Positions 23,431 to 35,843 of a DNA stretch of 64,000 nt are shown here, one piece after another (within the stretch, counting starts at the first letter, position 1; every line of letters begins with the position of its first letter). The notes under the pieces are model-generated. The model made no database searches. It was not told where the DNA came from and worked only from the letters and a program-made list of their open reading frames with translations. The stretch is from Notospermus geniculatus (Eukaryota; Nemertea; Pilidiophora; Heteronemertea; Lineidae), in assembly GCA_002633025.1 (NCBI GenBank), contig NMRB01000044.1, positions 406,871 to 470,870 of the forward strand, in the 5' to 3' direction. The position numbers were made by a program, and so were the translations under genes.

Positions 23431-24386
23431 GGTCATATGTTTACGACGGACTTATGTATCCACCGTCATCAAAAAGTCAAGTTATTGGCTCAGGCCTCGC
23501 ATCCTACAATGACACTGTCCTGCTGCGAACGTTTCTTCGACATGGATCTAAAAAGACGACCAGGATTACAACATATATCTGGTCACCGGCTACCGTGACG
23601 TCACCAATAGCGATGAAGGTCATCCGCCAATTTGAATGTTGTAACTTCCGCGGGTTTCGTCTGTTTTGGATCTACGCCAGTCTGTACATCGTAGGGAACC
23701 AGAAGCTGACCACTTGTTTCATTGTTGATGTTCGGAAAAAAGTGACCGTTGCGAAAGTCACCGCTCCCTGACAAAATGGTCTGCACTTATCATTTTACAA
23801 TAAGAAGCAACTACTGCTGTGTACGATGCATAAGAAACGTGGGCGCTATGTCTTCACTATATGGCTCTATAGCGTGATAATTGGAAACGGAATATGGTCC
23901 TTTACGGTCACAAGGCCAGTATATTCATGGAAACAAAGAAAGCTTCGTTTCCAACTTCATCATACCAATTTCTATTTCCACCGTATATCTGAAAGCGGAG
24001 ACATACTTGTCCCCACCCCCTATAGGTCATTTTATCTTCTCACGAACAGGAGTGGTTGGAGAGAAAAAATAAAGTTAGATGTGGTGATTAGGACATGGAA
24101 GTGGACAATGATTAGGCACATTTTCCAACCTGTTGCCAACACGTTCTATTTCGTTCACTATTACCACAGAAAAAAGCACCACCTATTGTTGTCAAGTTTC
24201 TCCATTCCGCGATTCTTGAATTCCACGAACAAGAAAATCATTAAACCATTTCTACACTACACTGATACAAAAATGCGCGCGTCTACTCTTGGAATAGACT
24301 CCAAAGGAAACCTTCTGGCAAAGCCATACCTATCGAATTGTATCATGGCCTACAGACGCGTTCCGGACATACTGGAATATAGCTGA
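23431..24386 (+). pseudogene. Gene D exon 3: propeller exon with in-frame TGA
   Basis: The structure is as in B: acceptor CAG ending 23430, codons from 23433, premature TGA at 23769-23771, then 204 further in-frame codons to TGA at 24384-24386. The stop is at the same codon as in B and so was inherited from the common ancestor. The only post-stop residue difference from B that I noticed is Asp for Asn in KLxVVIRTW. No second stop or frameshift has accumulated, but the copies are too recent for that to prove function. Confidence 0.7.
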
Positions 24387-25545
24387 TCAAGTTTTCAACC
24401 TACATGTACATGTATTTGTTGTTGCTAGAAAACAACATTGTTGAATGGACTGTCCAATCACAACATTTCATCCGGCTGTCCCGGAGTAATCAAGGACATA
24501 TTGTCATCATTCTGTATGTTCTTCTTTTTCCGGTGTAGCTTAAGATGTCGAGGCTTCCTGTCATTTGCCAAGGCCAGTTGAGCCAACCCTCGGACACTTT
24601 TGCCCAATATCGGCCACCTATCTAATGGCAGCAGTGAGGTTCTTTAGTGCAAGCTACGACTTATCTGTCCGAGAATAGGACAAATGCTCATGATATATCC
24701 CTAATCGTCGGACACAAGGTTTTTATTGAATAAAAACTGGTGGTATGTTTGCAACACTCAAAAGCTGAATGATCACGTCAAATTAATTTTACTTCAATAT
24801 TGCCAGTGAATGTCGCCCTGATTAGAAATGCAGTCGCCAACAAACGCCCAAGAGTTTGGATCTGGTGTCCGAGAATGGATACGTAGAACAACCCCTTTCA
24901 GATATTATAGTCTTGACATTCTTGCACTACTGACGATGTGGCTTGGGCATGCCATTTGATTTTGCTGAGAGAGGAATTTGATTCTGTACTATCTGCGACC
25001 GCCACTGCCCAATCACACTAAGCTAGTTGTCAGTAGAAGTTCTTGAAAATGTTCTTGAAAATGTTGCTGTACGGGCTCAAATTGTGTGTGAACGGAGTGG
25101 ACATAGTGGCAACTTTTTCAGTCTTTACGAACTTCATGGACGGGCTCGGACGGAAGGATGCTCCAGAACTTCGAGGTATTTATGAACTTAGAGAAACACA
25201 ACCTCCTCGACCATTGACCAAGTTCATAGAGTGCGTGCAGCGAGCAGGAAGCATCTATCCATACATCGTGTACTTCTGCAATAGGTCGAGACTTCCATAA
25301 TTGCCATATTCAGCAACACAAACTTTCCAACATGTTTAATTATCTCTCAAGTAACAGATATCGATCAAATCTGTTCAGACAATAAGGTGGCTTTTTCTGA
25401 TACTGTTTCATAAAATGGAGGAGTTTTTCTCCATATAAAAAGATATTACATGCCAATTGCGACCTCGTTGTCAAAACAGCTCATTCAACGTTCCAAAAGC
25501 ATATGTTTCTATCACATATCACAGTTTGCAGTCTGGCACTATTGG
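24387..25545. other. 3' flank of gene D
   Basis: Matches the 3' flank of B apart from small indels. It contains the uninterrupted 85-codon frame at 25043-25300 and the empty target site (CCTCGACCA near 25205) of the 12066 element. Confidence 0.4.
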
Positions 25546-25628
25546 TATGGATAGATGACCGGTTCGGCACTGGGAAGATAATACAACGTATTTCAAAATA
25601 AGGGGGAAACAGTGCAAATGCCGAATAC

Positions 25629-25862
25629 ATGGCTTACATTCACATTATAAATGATAAGTACATTTCAAAGGCAGATGTAGGATCTGTTGTCAAAGCAATT
25701 TCTCTGATAGACTGTGCCTTGTATTGCTTTCGGAAAGGGAATTGTTCCATGTGGAATTTCTGTCAGTGGGATGGAATGTGTCAGCTGAGTCCTAAACGAT
25801 GTAGCTGTGTGGAAGACGAGGATGTGCTCGATGTAGATGGATATCAAATGTTTGAGAAAAAG
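25629..25862 (+). CDS. Gene E exon: PAN/apple-like domain
   Basis: The exon is open from about 25602 and has an ATG at 25629, but its true 5' end is uncertain because no signal peptide is present; an upstream exon may supply it. Cysteine pattern: LIDCALYCF, GNCSMWNF, GMCQLS, RCSCVED, then the domain end YQMFEKK at a phase-0 donor (AAG/GTATAC). This closely parallels the PAN exons of the minus-strand genes F, G, I and J (IECAFSCF...CVMWN...VCQLS...GSCVEE...WIMFEKK), so E belongs with that subgroup although it sits on the + strand beside A-D. Confidence 0.7.
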
Positions 25863-25972
25863 GTATACTTTCATGCAGTTAGAATCTTGCAAAGATGGAG
25901 TTTGTTGTCCTTGTTCTCAAGTTCCAACGAAAGGAATGACACATGAATCTGCGTAGCGTGTAAAACCCCTGA

Positions 25973-26145
25973 GCCTTAGTGTCATCATCCTAGTGGTTCA
26001 TCATATAGTAGTTCGGGTCTCCAGCTATACCGGTCAGAGGGTCCCGGGTCGAATTCCACAGGGCGTGAGACTTTGGGCAAGTCTCTTTGCGTCACTGGCG
26101 TCTCTCGATCCAGGTAGGCCTACAGGTGTAAATGGGTACCGGTCG
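25973..26145 (+). mobile_element. tRNA-derived SINE (gene E intron)
   Basis: GGGTCCCGGGTCGAATTCC resembles a pol III B box (GGTTCGAATCC). It is followed by the GACTTTGGGCAAGTCTCTTT and GTGTAAATGGGTACC phrases typical of tRNA-type SINE bodies. No clear target duplication or tail was found, so the copy may be partial. It is not a functional tRNA: the acceptor stem does not close. Confidence 0.5.
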
Positions 26146-27463
26146 GAAATGCTCAGATTCTAGCGCTGCATGAATGAGCAGCTCATCAGAGCTCTACTGA
26201 AAGGCTTCAGGATAGACTGAAAGGTTTCAGGATAGACCGGGGTTAAAGTGAAAAGTCGGATGATAACCTCTACCGTTGTTGACATCAGACTATAAAACCC
26301 TACTCCTACTTGGAGACTCCAAGTATTGGCATTAGGATCCACGTCACTTTCTGTTGTTGGCGACAAGTAAATTCCTGGCCTGGCACAACTCAGAAATTGA
26401 CATGGAGATGAATGCAATATACTGCCGTCCCTATGATGCGGTGTTGCCGATGTTGAAGAATCACGAAGCATTAATTGGCACTAAAATATCGACCACACTA
26501 TGAGGTGTGGGGGGACGTATTGACGTTCTAATTTGGATTCTGGAGAAAAATCTCTCCAAACGGCCAAAGGGCTCGGCTTCAATTTTTCCGATTTTGTTTA
26601 CTTTACTCATATCTTGTGCGGAAAGATTGAATTTTCATTGTTTCAAAGATTTCGGTGATTTTGAAACGATGTTTGGTCAAGTTTAGGTTTGTTACTCAGA
26701 TGGCATTGCTACCACTCCAGTAGCTTGCTTGTACACAAGTATGGTGTCTTGTGTGAATCGTGTCAGTGATTTAAGGGAAAATTTGGACGGGCCTCTCCTC
26801 CTATAAATGTCCACCCCATCATGACAACAGGTCGTACAATTTTTCTGAACGTTACGTTTTTACGGACAAGATGTTTTGGGCGTTTCATTTCTGTGTAGCT
26901 TCCAGTGGTATCGACACAGCTCAGGAATGTACATTGTGTGGTGTATTAAGTCCCCTGTGCACGTATTAAGTTGTCATGTCTATAGGACAGGAATTAACAA
27001 AGGGTGACGTCAGTGGCTGGTTGTGTATATTGGCTTTTAGCATATCCTATGGATTTCTCTCGACCTCTCTTTCCCCAGGAGACGAGCGTAATCCATTTTG
27101 ATATTCTGGAACACACACGAGTCGAATACCTGCACCGAAGGAATTTCGAATAAATTTTAAATTGAGCGCGATGTCCTTGTTCGATAGGATTTTCTCAGCA
27201 ACTGGACTACATGTACCACGTCAGCACGGCAAGTGTACATGGATTCGAAGCCAACAACAAACCCATGGAATCCGGTACGCATGCTGTGGGCTGACGTATA
27301 CGTAATGGTCAGAAAGCACGAGGCCAAGTGTTTGCTTCTCCATACATACTGAGATTATGATAAAGTTTACCATGTAACGAAGTTCTTGCTATGACCGTAG
27401 AGCCGAGAGCTTGCTCTTCATCATGAATTAATTCTTCGTCTCATTTCGTATATTTTATATCAG
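26146..27463. other. Gene E intron, remainder
   Basis: No exon or repeat recognised. Confidence 0.4.
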
Positions 27464-28483
27464 TTACGACAACTGTATAAATACAAACTCAACAAGATCC
27501 TAAAACTACCACAAGTATTGAATACCGAAACACACAGTTACATGATGGACTCGACATCCAGTCGCATTGCGGTTTACGAAAATAGTCGCAAATCGGACTG
27601 CCATGTCCAATTCTTTCCGTTCAGACAAAGAGGGCCATATCTTCGGGAATACACAGAAGTCACCCTTCATGATTTGAATCGGTATTGCCGCATCAGAAAT
27701 ATTGTTTTAGGCCAAGTATTAGTTTATTACTTGGACGAAAAAGTACGGTGGCATTTCATACTTTTCAGCAGCAAGACTGGTGAACGAGCTGGGATCATCG
27801 ACTTCCCGAAAACGGAGCCATGTTTGCAGAGAAAGAACGGGGATTCACCATGGCCTGAACTTGTTGTGATTGAAGACACAATATCTTTATGTTGCTACAA
27901 GAAAGGACTAGATGAGTTGTATTTTAGTATTTACAATTTCAGAAGTGTTGGCGAAAATCTGGTACTCTTTAACCGGACCTGTCCGAAAATAGATGACAGG
28001 CAGTGCTCCGCGCGGCTTGTGGCACGAGGCGATGTCGCACTATTGCAAATGTCCGCCAAGGATGAGCAGCGAATAAATGTGCATGTGTATCGGCGATCAG
28101 ATAAGTATCGGCCTGAAATACAATCTTTCATACTCAAAGATGGTTGGAAATTTAGAGGTGGCGGGTACAATATTCAGCCGAAGTTGTTTGTCCTGTTTTT
28201 TACACCGGCTCCGATAAAGATAGTAGCGTTTCGATTCAACTGTTTTACAAAGAAACCGTTAGTTAAAAAGAATGTCTTTGCAACTGTACATATAAAATTC
28301 AGTTACACGGTGGGTGTCAGTCAGCTTAAGTCACTCTATGGAAATCAGGAAGCGGAGGAAGCCAGATTAGGGGCATCCAACTTCGAAATTGACTCAAAAG
28401 ACGATTTGGTCGAAGTAATTGATTCAGCAAGAGGGAAAAATCGTAGAGTCATATCCTTGAAGGTGTACACGTTAGTTGAATAA
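27464..28483 (+). CDS. Gene E exon: NHL-like beta-propeller domain
   Basis: The acceptor TTTATATCAG precedes TTA at 27464, and the frame is open for 339 codons to TAA. Phase 0 matches the PAN exon end, with no microexon needed. LRQLYKYKLNKIL aligns with the start of the minus-strand propeller exons (QELEYTLKKVL). Shared landmarks are WHFILFSSKTGERAG against WRFILIDDKTGNRAG, EPC, VHVYRRSDKY against VYVYRRNKGY, TPAPIKIVAFRFNCFT against VPNPVRLLGLRIKCLT, and the last blade FEIDSKDDLVEV...ISLKVYTL. It is the most divergent member, diverged throughout but fully open, which argues that it is under constraint. Function unknown. Confidence 0.75.
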   Translation, partial: LRQLYKYKLNKILKLPQVLNTETHSYMMDSTSSRIAVYENSRKSDCHVQFFPFRQRGPYLREYTEVTLHDLNRYCRIRNIVLGQVLVYYLDEKVRWHFILFSSKTGERAGIIDFPKTEPCLQRKNGDSPWPELVVIEDTISLCCYKKGLDELYFSIYNFRSVGENLVLFNRTCPKIDDRQCSARLVARGDVALLQMSAKDEQRINVHVYRRSDKYRPEIQSFILKDGWKFRGGGYNIQPKLFVLFFTPAPIKIVAFRFNCFTKKPLVKKNVFATVHIKFSYTVGVSQLKSLYGNQEAEEARLGASNFEIDSKDDLVEVIDSARGKNRRVISLKVYTLVE

Positions 28484-28715
28484 AATGATTCTTAAATCAA
28501 ATTTAATAGACTTTGACTGATCAAAGTCTTAAAGTCAGGCGACAAATCGAGGATGTTTGCAATGCACGAGCCCTTCATTAAAATAATTTGGTAATAAATC
28601 GAGAACCTAAGGAATTTTAGAATCTCAAATGCGACGCTGCGCCCTTGACGTCATTCAAATTTTCTCATAATACCCCAAATACAATTTGTCATCTCCTGAC
28701 TGTTTGAAGTCATTT

Positions 28716-28969
28716 TCACACCATGATGTCACTTGTGCACTCAAATGTTGGCTCGGGCGATATGAGAAGGGTATAATTGATCACTTTCACTGAAATGTCC
28801 TGGAGGTTGAATCGAGAGGAGACAGTACAAATAACGAGGGGCCAAACCGAAAGGAATGAAGTCATCAGAATGATACCCACCTGAGCTGCTTCAAAGGAGC
28901 GAATTCTGTAATCTGACAGGTTTGCTCGTTTGTTGAGGTCCAGAATTTCTACTGGGTCGTTTTCATGTC
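28716..28969 (-). other. Possible orphan exon with a GPCR-TM6-like segment
   Basis: After a plausible acceptor (CATCTAG/GACATG) the frame reads NLSDYRIRSFE then a hydrophobic run AAQVGIILMTSFLSVWPLVI, which has the AA..GII...F...WP.. spacing of a receptor sixth helix. The expected seventh helix with an NPxxY-type motif is not evident and no partner exons were found. It may be a decayed fragment or chance. Confidence 0.2.
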
Positions 28970-29125
28970 CTAGATGACAACTTGTTGAACACGGTGAAAG
29001 CAGGGATATGAGTGTCAAAAGGCTGAAAAAATTGATGATGGACGAGGAAAATCTGTTTTTATCGAAACATGTACGTATATGTATAGGTCGAATCAAGATG
29101 TGTTACCAGCAGCAACAAGTATCAC

Positions 29126-29240
29126 TAGGTACCCGCCACCGGTTACTGACGACGACGTGCGGCAGTAACCCCCTGCATGCATTATGCATTGATCTTTTCG
29201 TAGTCGTACGTTGTCGTCAGTAATCCGTGGCGGATACCTA
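29126..29240. mobile_element. 115-bp foldback MITE
   Basis: TAGGTACCCGCCACCGGTTA on the left is answered by TAATCCGTGGCGGATACCTA on the right, and the stem continues through GACGACGACGTGC / GTACGTTGTCGTC. Confidence 0.7.
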
Positions 29241-29325
29241 TTAAACCCAACGACATGACTGACCAATGCGAAACTATAGATGTACTCTTGGTCTGAAACA
29301 ACAGTTCGTGAAGATGGGTTATAGT

Positions 29326-29465
29326 TTCGCTAGCAGCCATCTTAACAAAATTGGGTCATCACCATGGGAATTTTCTTCCAAAGTGACAGATGATTGGCTC
29401 TCTTATCCCCAGTGGGGAGATCCCCATGACGATGACCTACTTTTGGCAAGATGGCTGCTAGCGAA
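29326..29465. mobile_element. 140-bp foldback MITE
   Basis: Perfect 18-bp arms TTCGCTAGCAGCCATCTT / AAGATGGCTGCTAGCGAA, with a further imperfect stem through GGGTCATC / GATGACC. Confidence 0.7.
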
Positions 29466-32439
29466 TTTCATCCATCGAAGCTCATCATGCTAAAGAAGAG
29501 GTTTTCATTACTTCAAACAGTCACTTTAATAAATGAACTTCTTTGAGACTGGAGGAAATATTTCTCCCTCGCCGGTGTGCATTACCGTTTACGGTTCAAA
29601 GTGGGTTTTATGATATTTCTTCCGACTGTGGTCTGCCCTAGAGCTTTTGATCGGCTATTATTCAATATTATTTCAATATCAATGAGCACAATCTTTATAC
29701 AAAGCTCATGCCCTTTTCAAAAATAAGAAATCAGCCGTGTACTTCCTTCAAGGGTACCACGATTTTTGTAATGAAATTGTAACAGCCTGGTGCTTCTTCA
29801 GCTTGACTGGCTTAGAATATTTTCTTGATGTTCATCATGGCATGTTGTTTCGTTTGTAAAATGTAGACTGCAATCTGAGATTGTACATCAGGTTGTGTGT
29901 TCCAAAGTCAACGAATGGAACAGCTAAGTCATTTAAGGTCAGGAGATGTTTTTTATTACTTACATGTATATGAAGAGTAGACTTAATGACCGTAAATGAC
30001 AAAGTATGACGGGAATTGGTGACATTCTGTCTATTTTTGTAGATTTGGGGTTAACAAAACCCAATTGAAATTCCTTGACTTCAGACCCATCCCTTGCAAG
30101 AGACACCGAGGCTAATCAGAATCATGTCACGTTTGATTCGCTGTGATATACCAGCATGTGGCTAAACATATACAATTCTCATCGGAGTGAGACGATGACA
30201 GCCTGTCATATCTGCATCAGATCGAACCAGGACAAGGAAATGCAAATGGCATTGCCGTCATTTGTGTGAATATTGTTCGACGGTCACATCTACAAGTCAA
30301 AGCTAGTCATGTCGCCTGAGAGATTTGTTGGGTGATGACTCGATGATAAGTAACTTGTTATTCGTCGGAGTGCCAATCTCGGTGGCTTATTCTTTGATCA
30401 AACTTGTAGATTAGGTCAACATTCACGACTTAGTATTCTTCTTCTTCGATATGATAAACCGTCGCTGTGTAATAACTCAGGAGTAGTCGTTGATGTTCGG
30501 TCGATTGTATTCTAAATGAGCGATTATACGAAGGGAGGCGAGGGAAGATGGCAGTTTGATCAATGACCTCGCAGTGATTGCCAACTATTCGTGCCGAAAA
30601 TAGCATGGTCGACACGAGACACCAACGTTTACAACAGAGACTCCCTTGACAGTATAACTCTGTATCTCATCACGACGACCACAACAGTCTATCTACTCTC
30701 TCTCGTGACAGTTGTCGGCAGACATTTTGTCAATTTTGCTATCTTTTCATAGTTGACGACTAATCTGTTTGATTAATATAACTGTGTTTGCTGATTACAC
30801 GCCATTACCACCAACCACGCTGCACCTGAGTCTGTCGACTGCAGGTACTGATTCGACGATTTGGCATATTCGTCACCGTCTTCGAGAGTGCATCACGCAA
30901 CGTCAAAGTGTCCTGCCGCACAACAGATGGGGAGAATAAACAGTAATCACTCATCTATCATTTCCACGGACTTGGCTTATGATATCGTGCTGATGACACC
31001 AGGCTCCTTAACTGCTAATCGTGGAGGGCCCGTAGCCTCCAGTGCTATCAACATACTCTGATTAACCAACGATTGATCTCATAGGTCAATGATTGCTGAA
31101 GCAAAGAGGTGCTATTTCCTAGTCTTACGGCTGATGGACAATCGTGCTGGCTGATAAAAGGTCATAGCCTCGGCGAGCTGGACCGGTGTGTTGGAAGGTA
31201 CATGTACCCTTTTTTCCCCAAATCGGCGTTTTGCGTGCTGGATAATGATTGTGTGTTCATCTGCGTGGAACAACGGCGCTCATCTAGAACGCAATCTCAC
31301 TCTATTTGATTGAGCTCGGCGTTAAAGACTGCTTGAAGCATTTCATGCTTCGTGAGGGAACCGTATCTTATCGACGGCGATCTTTTTATGATGACTGTGA
31401 ATTGCACTTGTCAGTTCTCCTGCAGATGTCTGTTTCTTGATTAATCACACGGCGATCTATCCGATGTCCTCGTGAACATCGCTGCAATCCGGTAATTAAT
31501 AGTCCGTGGCATCTTGAAAACACTGGAAAGAAATGAAACCTTTCTGAGAACCAATTTTCATGTTACTGTTTTTCTGATATACAGTGTCAGTTACGTGACA
31601 TGTTTTCGTTATATGTTGTACACAGGTGTTTCAGGCAAGACAGGAATTAGGCACCTCACACCTGTAGCTTCATCCCGTAGACTGTTCATGATACCATAGA
31701 GACTCGTTAGGCTGGCTCAACATAAGGGCTGACAGGTTTCAGGGGAGCTCATTCTAACATTTGACGTCGGAACGGATGAATTGTTGATGCTTGTGCACTC
31801 TTTCTGCGACTGGTAACGGTTTTTACGAAGATCTATCATTCTACCGCAGGCGGGCCGATCGTTCTAATGGTATTCTTTAGCCGAACAGCAACAAGGACTT
31901 GGAGAGCACGTAATCCGTTTCGCGGGAGCTTCGGATAGAAATCAATCTACTGTCCAGGGCAGTGGATGGAGTTACCGAGTCGTGCCGTTGTGACAAACGA
32001 CATCCGATCAATGGAAAAGTAAAATGGGCAATCGTACGAGGAGGATCGTCTGCAGTGTCTGACAGAGAAGATCTTAACTTTCTAAATTGTATTGGATCGG
32101 AACAACTCGCAAACATGGCCAATATCGAATGTGAGTATATACCAGTGTAGTGTTTTTTTCCAGTCTTTGTACTTTTCGTTATCGACACATGATCTGCAAA
32201 GAAATCTAATTTTGGTAAGGACGACTGAGTATTTAGGCCTATATCGAAACGCATTTAGATATAAAAGACTATTCATTTATCCATTTCTTGAACTAAAACA
32301 AATGTAGTTTCTTAACGAGGTTCCATGTATAGCATTGGTCTATAGACTGCTTGGAAAGATTCAAGTGAAGACGAATGGAATAGGAGAAGACGTCTTCCTG
32401 CAGGCAGACGCTCCCGGCCGATGTGCCTGTGCGTGGTGT

Positions 32440-32594
32440 AAAGCGGCCTATCCACGTGCAATATTATTGCACAATATGAGGATCAAAATAGGCAATATTG
32501 CCAATCTTTCTCCCATCCATTATGCCAGAAGCACATGACACCCATTTTGGGCCCCATATTGTGCAATAATATTGTACCGTGGAAAAACCGCTTT
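32440..32594. mobile_element. 155-bp foldback MITE
   Basis: Arms AAAGCGGCCTATCCACGTGC and (complement) GTACCGTGGAAAAACCGCTTT, continuing through AATATTATTGCACAATATG. Confidence 0.7.
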
Positions 32595-32851
32595 AGGCGC
32601 ATGCATAGTCCCAGCCAAATACACCAAACAGCAGTTGAGAGGTCAGAGAAGTGTCTGTCATTGCCAGAGTTTAGCTTCTCCTGTTGGTGATGGTCGGCAC
32701 TGCAGGTTGTTGTTGATATCTTTGAATCGAAGTCCTGACACTGACGCCTTTGATATGATACTAATTGGAGGAACTAAATCCCAGCGGTATTAAAAGCCAT
32801 GTCTTTGTGAACTTACAACTGCGATTTTTGTGTAGGCTAAGATCTCGCATT

Positions 32852-33029
32852 GTGCCAGGTGTGATAGAATCTAATGTCCCCGTCTTTCTGATGTCCCCAT
32901 GTATTGTTTGTCATAGGAATAAGGGTTTTGGTCTCTCTAGAGTCCAAATCAATGGTGCCGCTTAATCCGTAAATGTATTTTTGGGGGACATCACGTATCG
33001 GGGGACATTAGATTCTATTACACCGGCAG
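32852..33029. mobile_element. 178-bp foldback MITE
   Basis: GTGTGATAGAATCTAATGTC near the left end is the inverse of GACATTAGATTCTATTACAC at the right. GATGTCCCC / GGGGGACATC form a second inner pair. Confidence 0.7.
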
Positions 33030-34108
33030 TGTGCATGGTTACTCACTGCTGGTGTTATGTCGACTCTCTGTTTGGCAGTAACACTTACATGTATAGTATA
33101 ATGCTGTACGCCTCCATTATCCCTTAAGCTGATTGGTCAACCTGCCGACTAATGTCATCAACCTGTGCTTCATAATCTCTGTTTCTAGATTATGTGACGA
33201 GTTGCCTGAGTAATTAATCTCTGTATACATGTACATGTAATGGAATATTAGTTTGCTATAAGGTGCGTTTCACCACTGTGATTTTCAAGTCAAATCCAGC
33301 CTTCGTCGTCATATCTACCTATCGAATTAAAAAAGGCAGAAATAGAAGCATACATGTACATTGTGTACATGTAATTTGAGATGGGGGATTTTATGACATC
33401 CTATCGCCATCCGCACTACCATTCACTCGGTCATTATCCAAATGTAGTGGGTAAAATATTCATGGCAGATCCCTCAAGGTGCTTTCAACTTCCTCAAACA
33501 ACTATAGAGCTCGTTACAGAGTCATCAAGCTTTGCGCGCAATGAAGAACTCTGATTTTGGCGAATGTACATGTAATGTACACGAAGACATGATTTTAGTA
33601 GGCAACCAAAAAATGTAAACTGCTAGAAAGATAGTCAGTTGATAGCTCCGTTATCAGTTGCTTATCTGCAGCAGAAATTGCGTGCTTCCCATCTCAATCA
33701 ATTTATCTGAAAATTAAAATGTTGTTTTTGAAACATTCGTGTCTTGGAACGATTCTCTAGACGCATTTCTTATATAGCGATTCCAGGTGAGTTTAATAAT
33801 CAGACACTCCGCTTCGTTATGCTCTGTGCAATTACTGATTTTTGCCTTTTTGATGGGTATTTAAGATTGCAACATGCTTCGAGCGGAAAGATCGTCTGTG
33901 CGATCGTGTAATGGTGCTAATGATTGTCTGTCGTGCCTGTTGTTTCGAGAATAAGACGGTGAAGGCCACATGGACTACCTGCTGTTAGGCGGTGGCAGAG
34001 TGCGCGTAAGCAACAGTCGGGAAAGCGTTGATCCAATCAGGGAGGCGGTAACACGGACCAAAACACCTACCGAAGAATCTGATTGGCGGAACGATATCTC
34101 AGATATCT

Positions 34109-35843
34109 CAGATATCTCTGACAGCAACAGCCGCCATTTTGGCGTAATGGTTTTGGCCACTCTGTTCCATTTCACGAGCACAAGTTCGATCCTAGCCTAG
34201 GGAGACCCAGATTGATGAAGATGTCAGGGACGGCAAGACAAATTCCCAAGGGACTGAGCCAGCTGTGCATACATGTACCATCATTTTATTGGCAATAGAG
34301 TCGGCCAGAATGAATACAAGGAACATGCAGACAATACGTCTCGAAGTATTTATGAACCCTTGTCGAGGGAAACAACGGGTTGCAATTAAAATTGACATAA
34401 AATGTCAATATTACCGTGCATGATGAATGATGATTATACACGGGAATGACAGCCATGTGCATCATGTACATGTATAAAGAGCAGTGGTCGATGTAAGGCA
34501 CATTCTCTAGTCTATCGATGTTCAACGGTTGATTCCGATAACGCAAAAGCTTTGCGTATACGATATTCTCTGCACCCTTTGCAAGTACTGGCACCCACCT
34601 CGAATCTGCGGTGGTTTCGTCTTTAGTTCTTCTCTGAAGAGCTTCAAACGGAAAAGAAACGTATAATAACGATAAAATCCCTCAAATACAGTCAGGTATA
34701 GTCAAACTGGACAACCATATGTTTTTAGGATACAAGCAACCATTATTTAGGGCACGATACCAGTTACTAGTAGTTCAGATTATACCTTTAGCTGTTCCGG
34801 TTTGTGGAATTTAATGAATCTCAAACAATATTTTTATCACGGATTTTTCCTTCTCGGCAGATAATGCAATGTGCACCGCTACCCATGACGATTCCTTCAC
34901 TTCTTGAATAAATATACTGCTCGTTGAAATGTCAGTAACCTATACCACGGACTTCACCATCTGTCGCCCACCACGCGCACTCGAAGATCATATTATCGTC
35001 AAGTAGAAGACAACAGAGTGGCTCCAGTCACTGGAGTCAACACACGAAACGTATCTATCATCCTTAATATCGACTGATCAGAGTGGAACGCACACTGGCA
35101 ATGGATGGGGAACTGAAAACCTGTTCAGTGTTGACTATTCGGGTAGATGAGAAGTGTAAACCACCAGATCGTGTTTTATATTAGCCTAGTATATGTCTAG
35201 ACGATCCATGGTTGTGCCTCAAAGTCCAAATAAGTTTTTTGGCCATTCTGTTCCAGGGCAGCGAAACTATACCAAGGAGCCACAGTTCTTTCCCAAACTG
35301 TTTTGCACTCTGGTGAAGTTGTGGCAGGTCTTAGCCTTTTCTACTGTCAACAGGTCACTCCCGGCGATAACGGTATTTCCGTCAAGTAGCAATATGTGGC
35401 ATTTGCTCTTAGGAGGGAAACAAATTACTTCGTAAACGCGTTTCGTCACGATTGGCCACCAACCGACTGACCGTGGAGGCAAGGTTATCGATCTATGTCA
35501 CCAGGGAAGCTGTCTTCTGGTCGCTGTGTCAGCTGGATTGGAATGTGGGCACGTCAACAACCACTCTATTGACGATGGTAGCGAAAGGTTCCCCTGCATT
35601 ATGATCTGAAATCCAAATTGAATGGTAAATCTATATTGCGGCACTAATTTATACAGGTTATCCCAAGAGAACGCATGGCACCGCACTGATGAATTGAACT
35701 TGGATATTGGGAAAGTAATGTAATGGGCAGCTGTACCGTTTACTCAGAAGTAGTCATCCAGACCCAACAGTTTTCACATACAGTAAACATGAGGAAAGTC
35801 TTGCAGCTAATTGCTTTCCAACGAATGAGTAGGAGCTTCAATA
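34109..35843. repeat. Non-coding duplicated block, copy 1, ending at assembly gap
   Basis: It matches 36547-38721 with small indels, beginning at ATCTCTGACAGCAA and breaking off at AGGAGCTTCAATA where the Ns start. It lacks the 293-bp insertion of copy 2; the empty site is CAAACAATATTTTT at 34822-34835. It may be a real tandem duplication or two haplotypes placed in series around a gap. A minus-strand frame at 35267-35482 is conserved in copy 2 but unassigned. Confidence 0.85.

Larger units (their letters stand above)
14986..25545. repeat. Tandem segmental duplication, copy 2 (genes C and D)
   Basis: It matches 2521-12783 as described for copy 1. It lacks the elements at 5049-5296 and 12066-12451. 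It has about 1.6 kb at 19390-21000 with no match in copy 1, including a TTAA-flanked MITE at 19616-19770. Confidence 0.9.
28484..34108. other. Gene-poor region
   Basis: Apart from foldback elements listed separately, I see no supported gene. The best candidate exon is on the minus strand at 28716-28969, listed separately. ACATGTAC palindromic words recur around 33200-33580. Confidence 0.4.

Noticed and set aside
26000-26110. A tRNA gene
   Set aside because: B-box-like sequence is present but the cloverleaf does not close and the flanks are SINE-like.
33200-33580. ACATGTAC palindromes as regulatory sites
   Set aside because: These words are scattered throughout the window and look like a genome-wide compositional feature.
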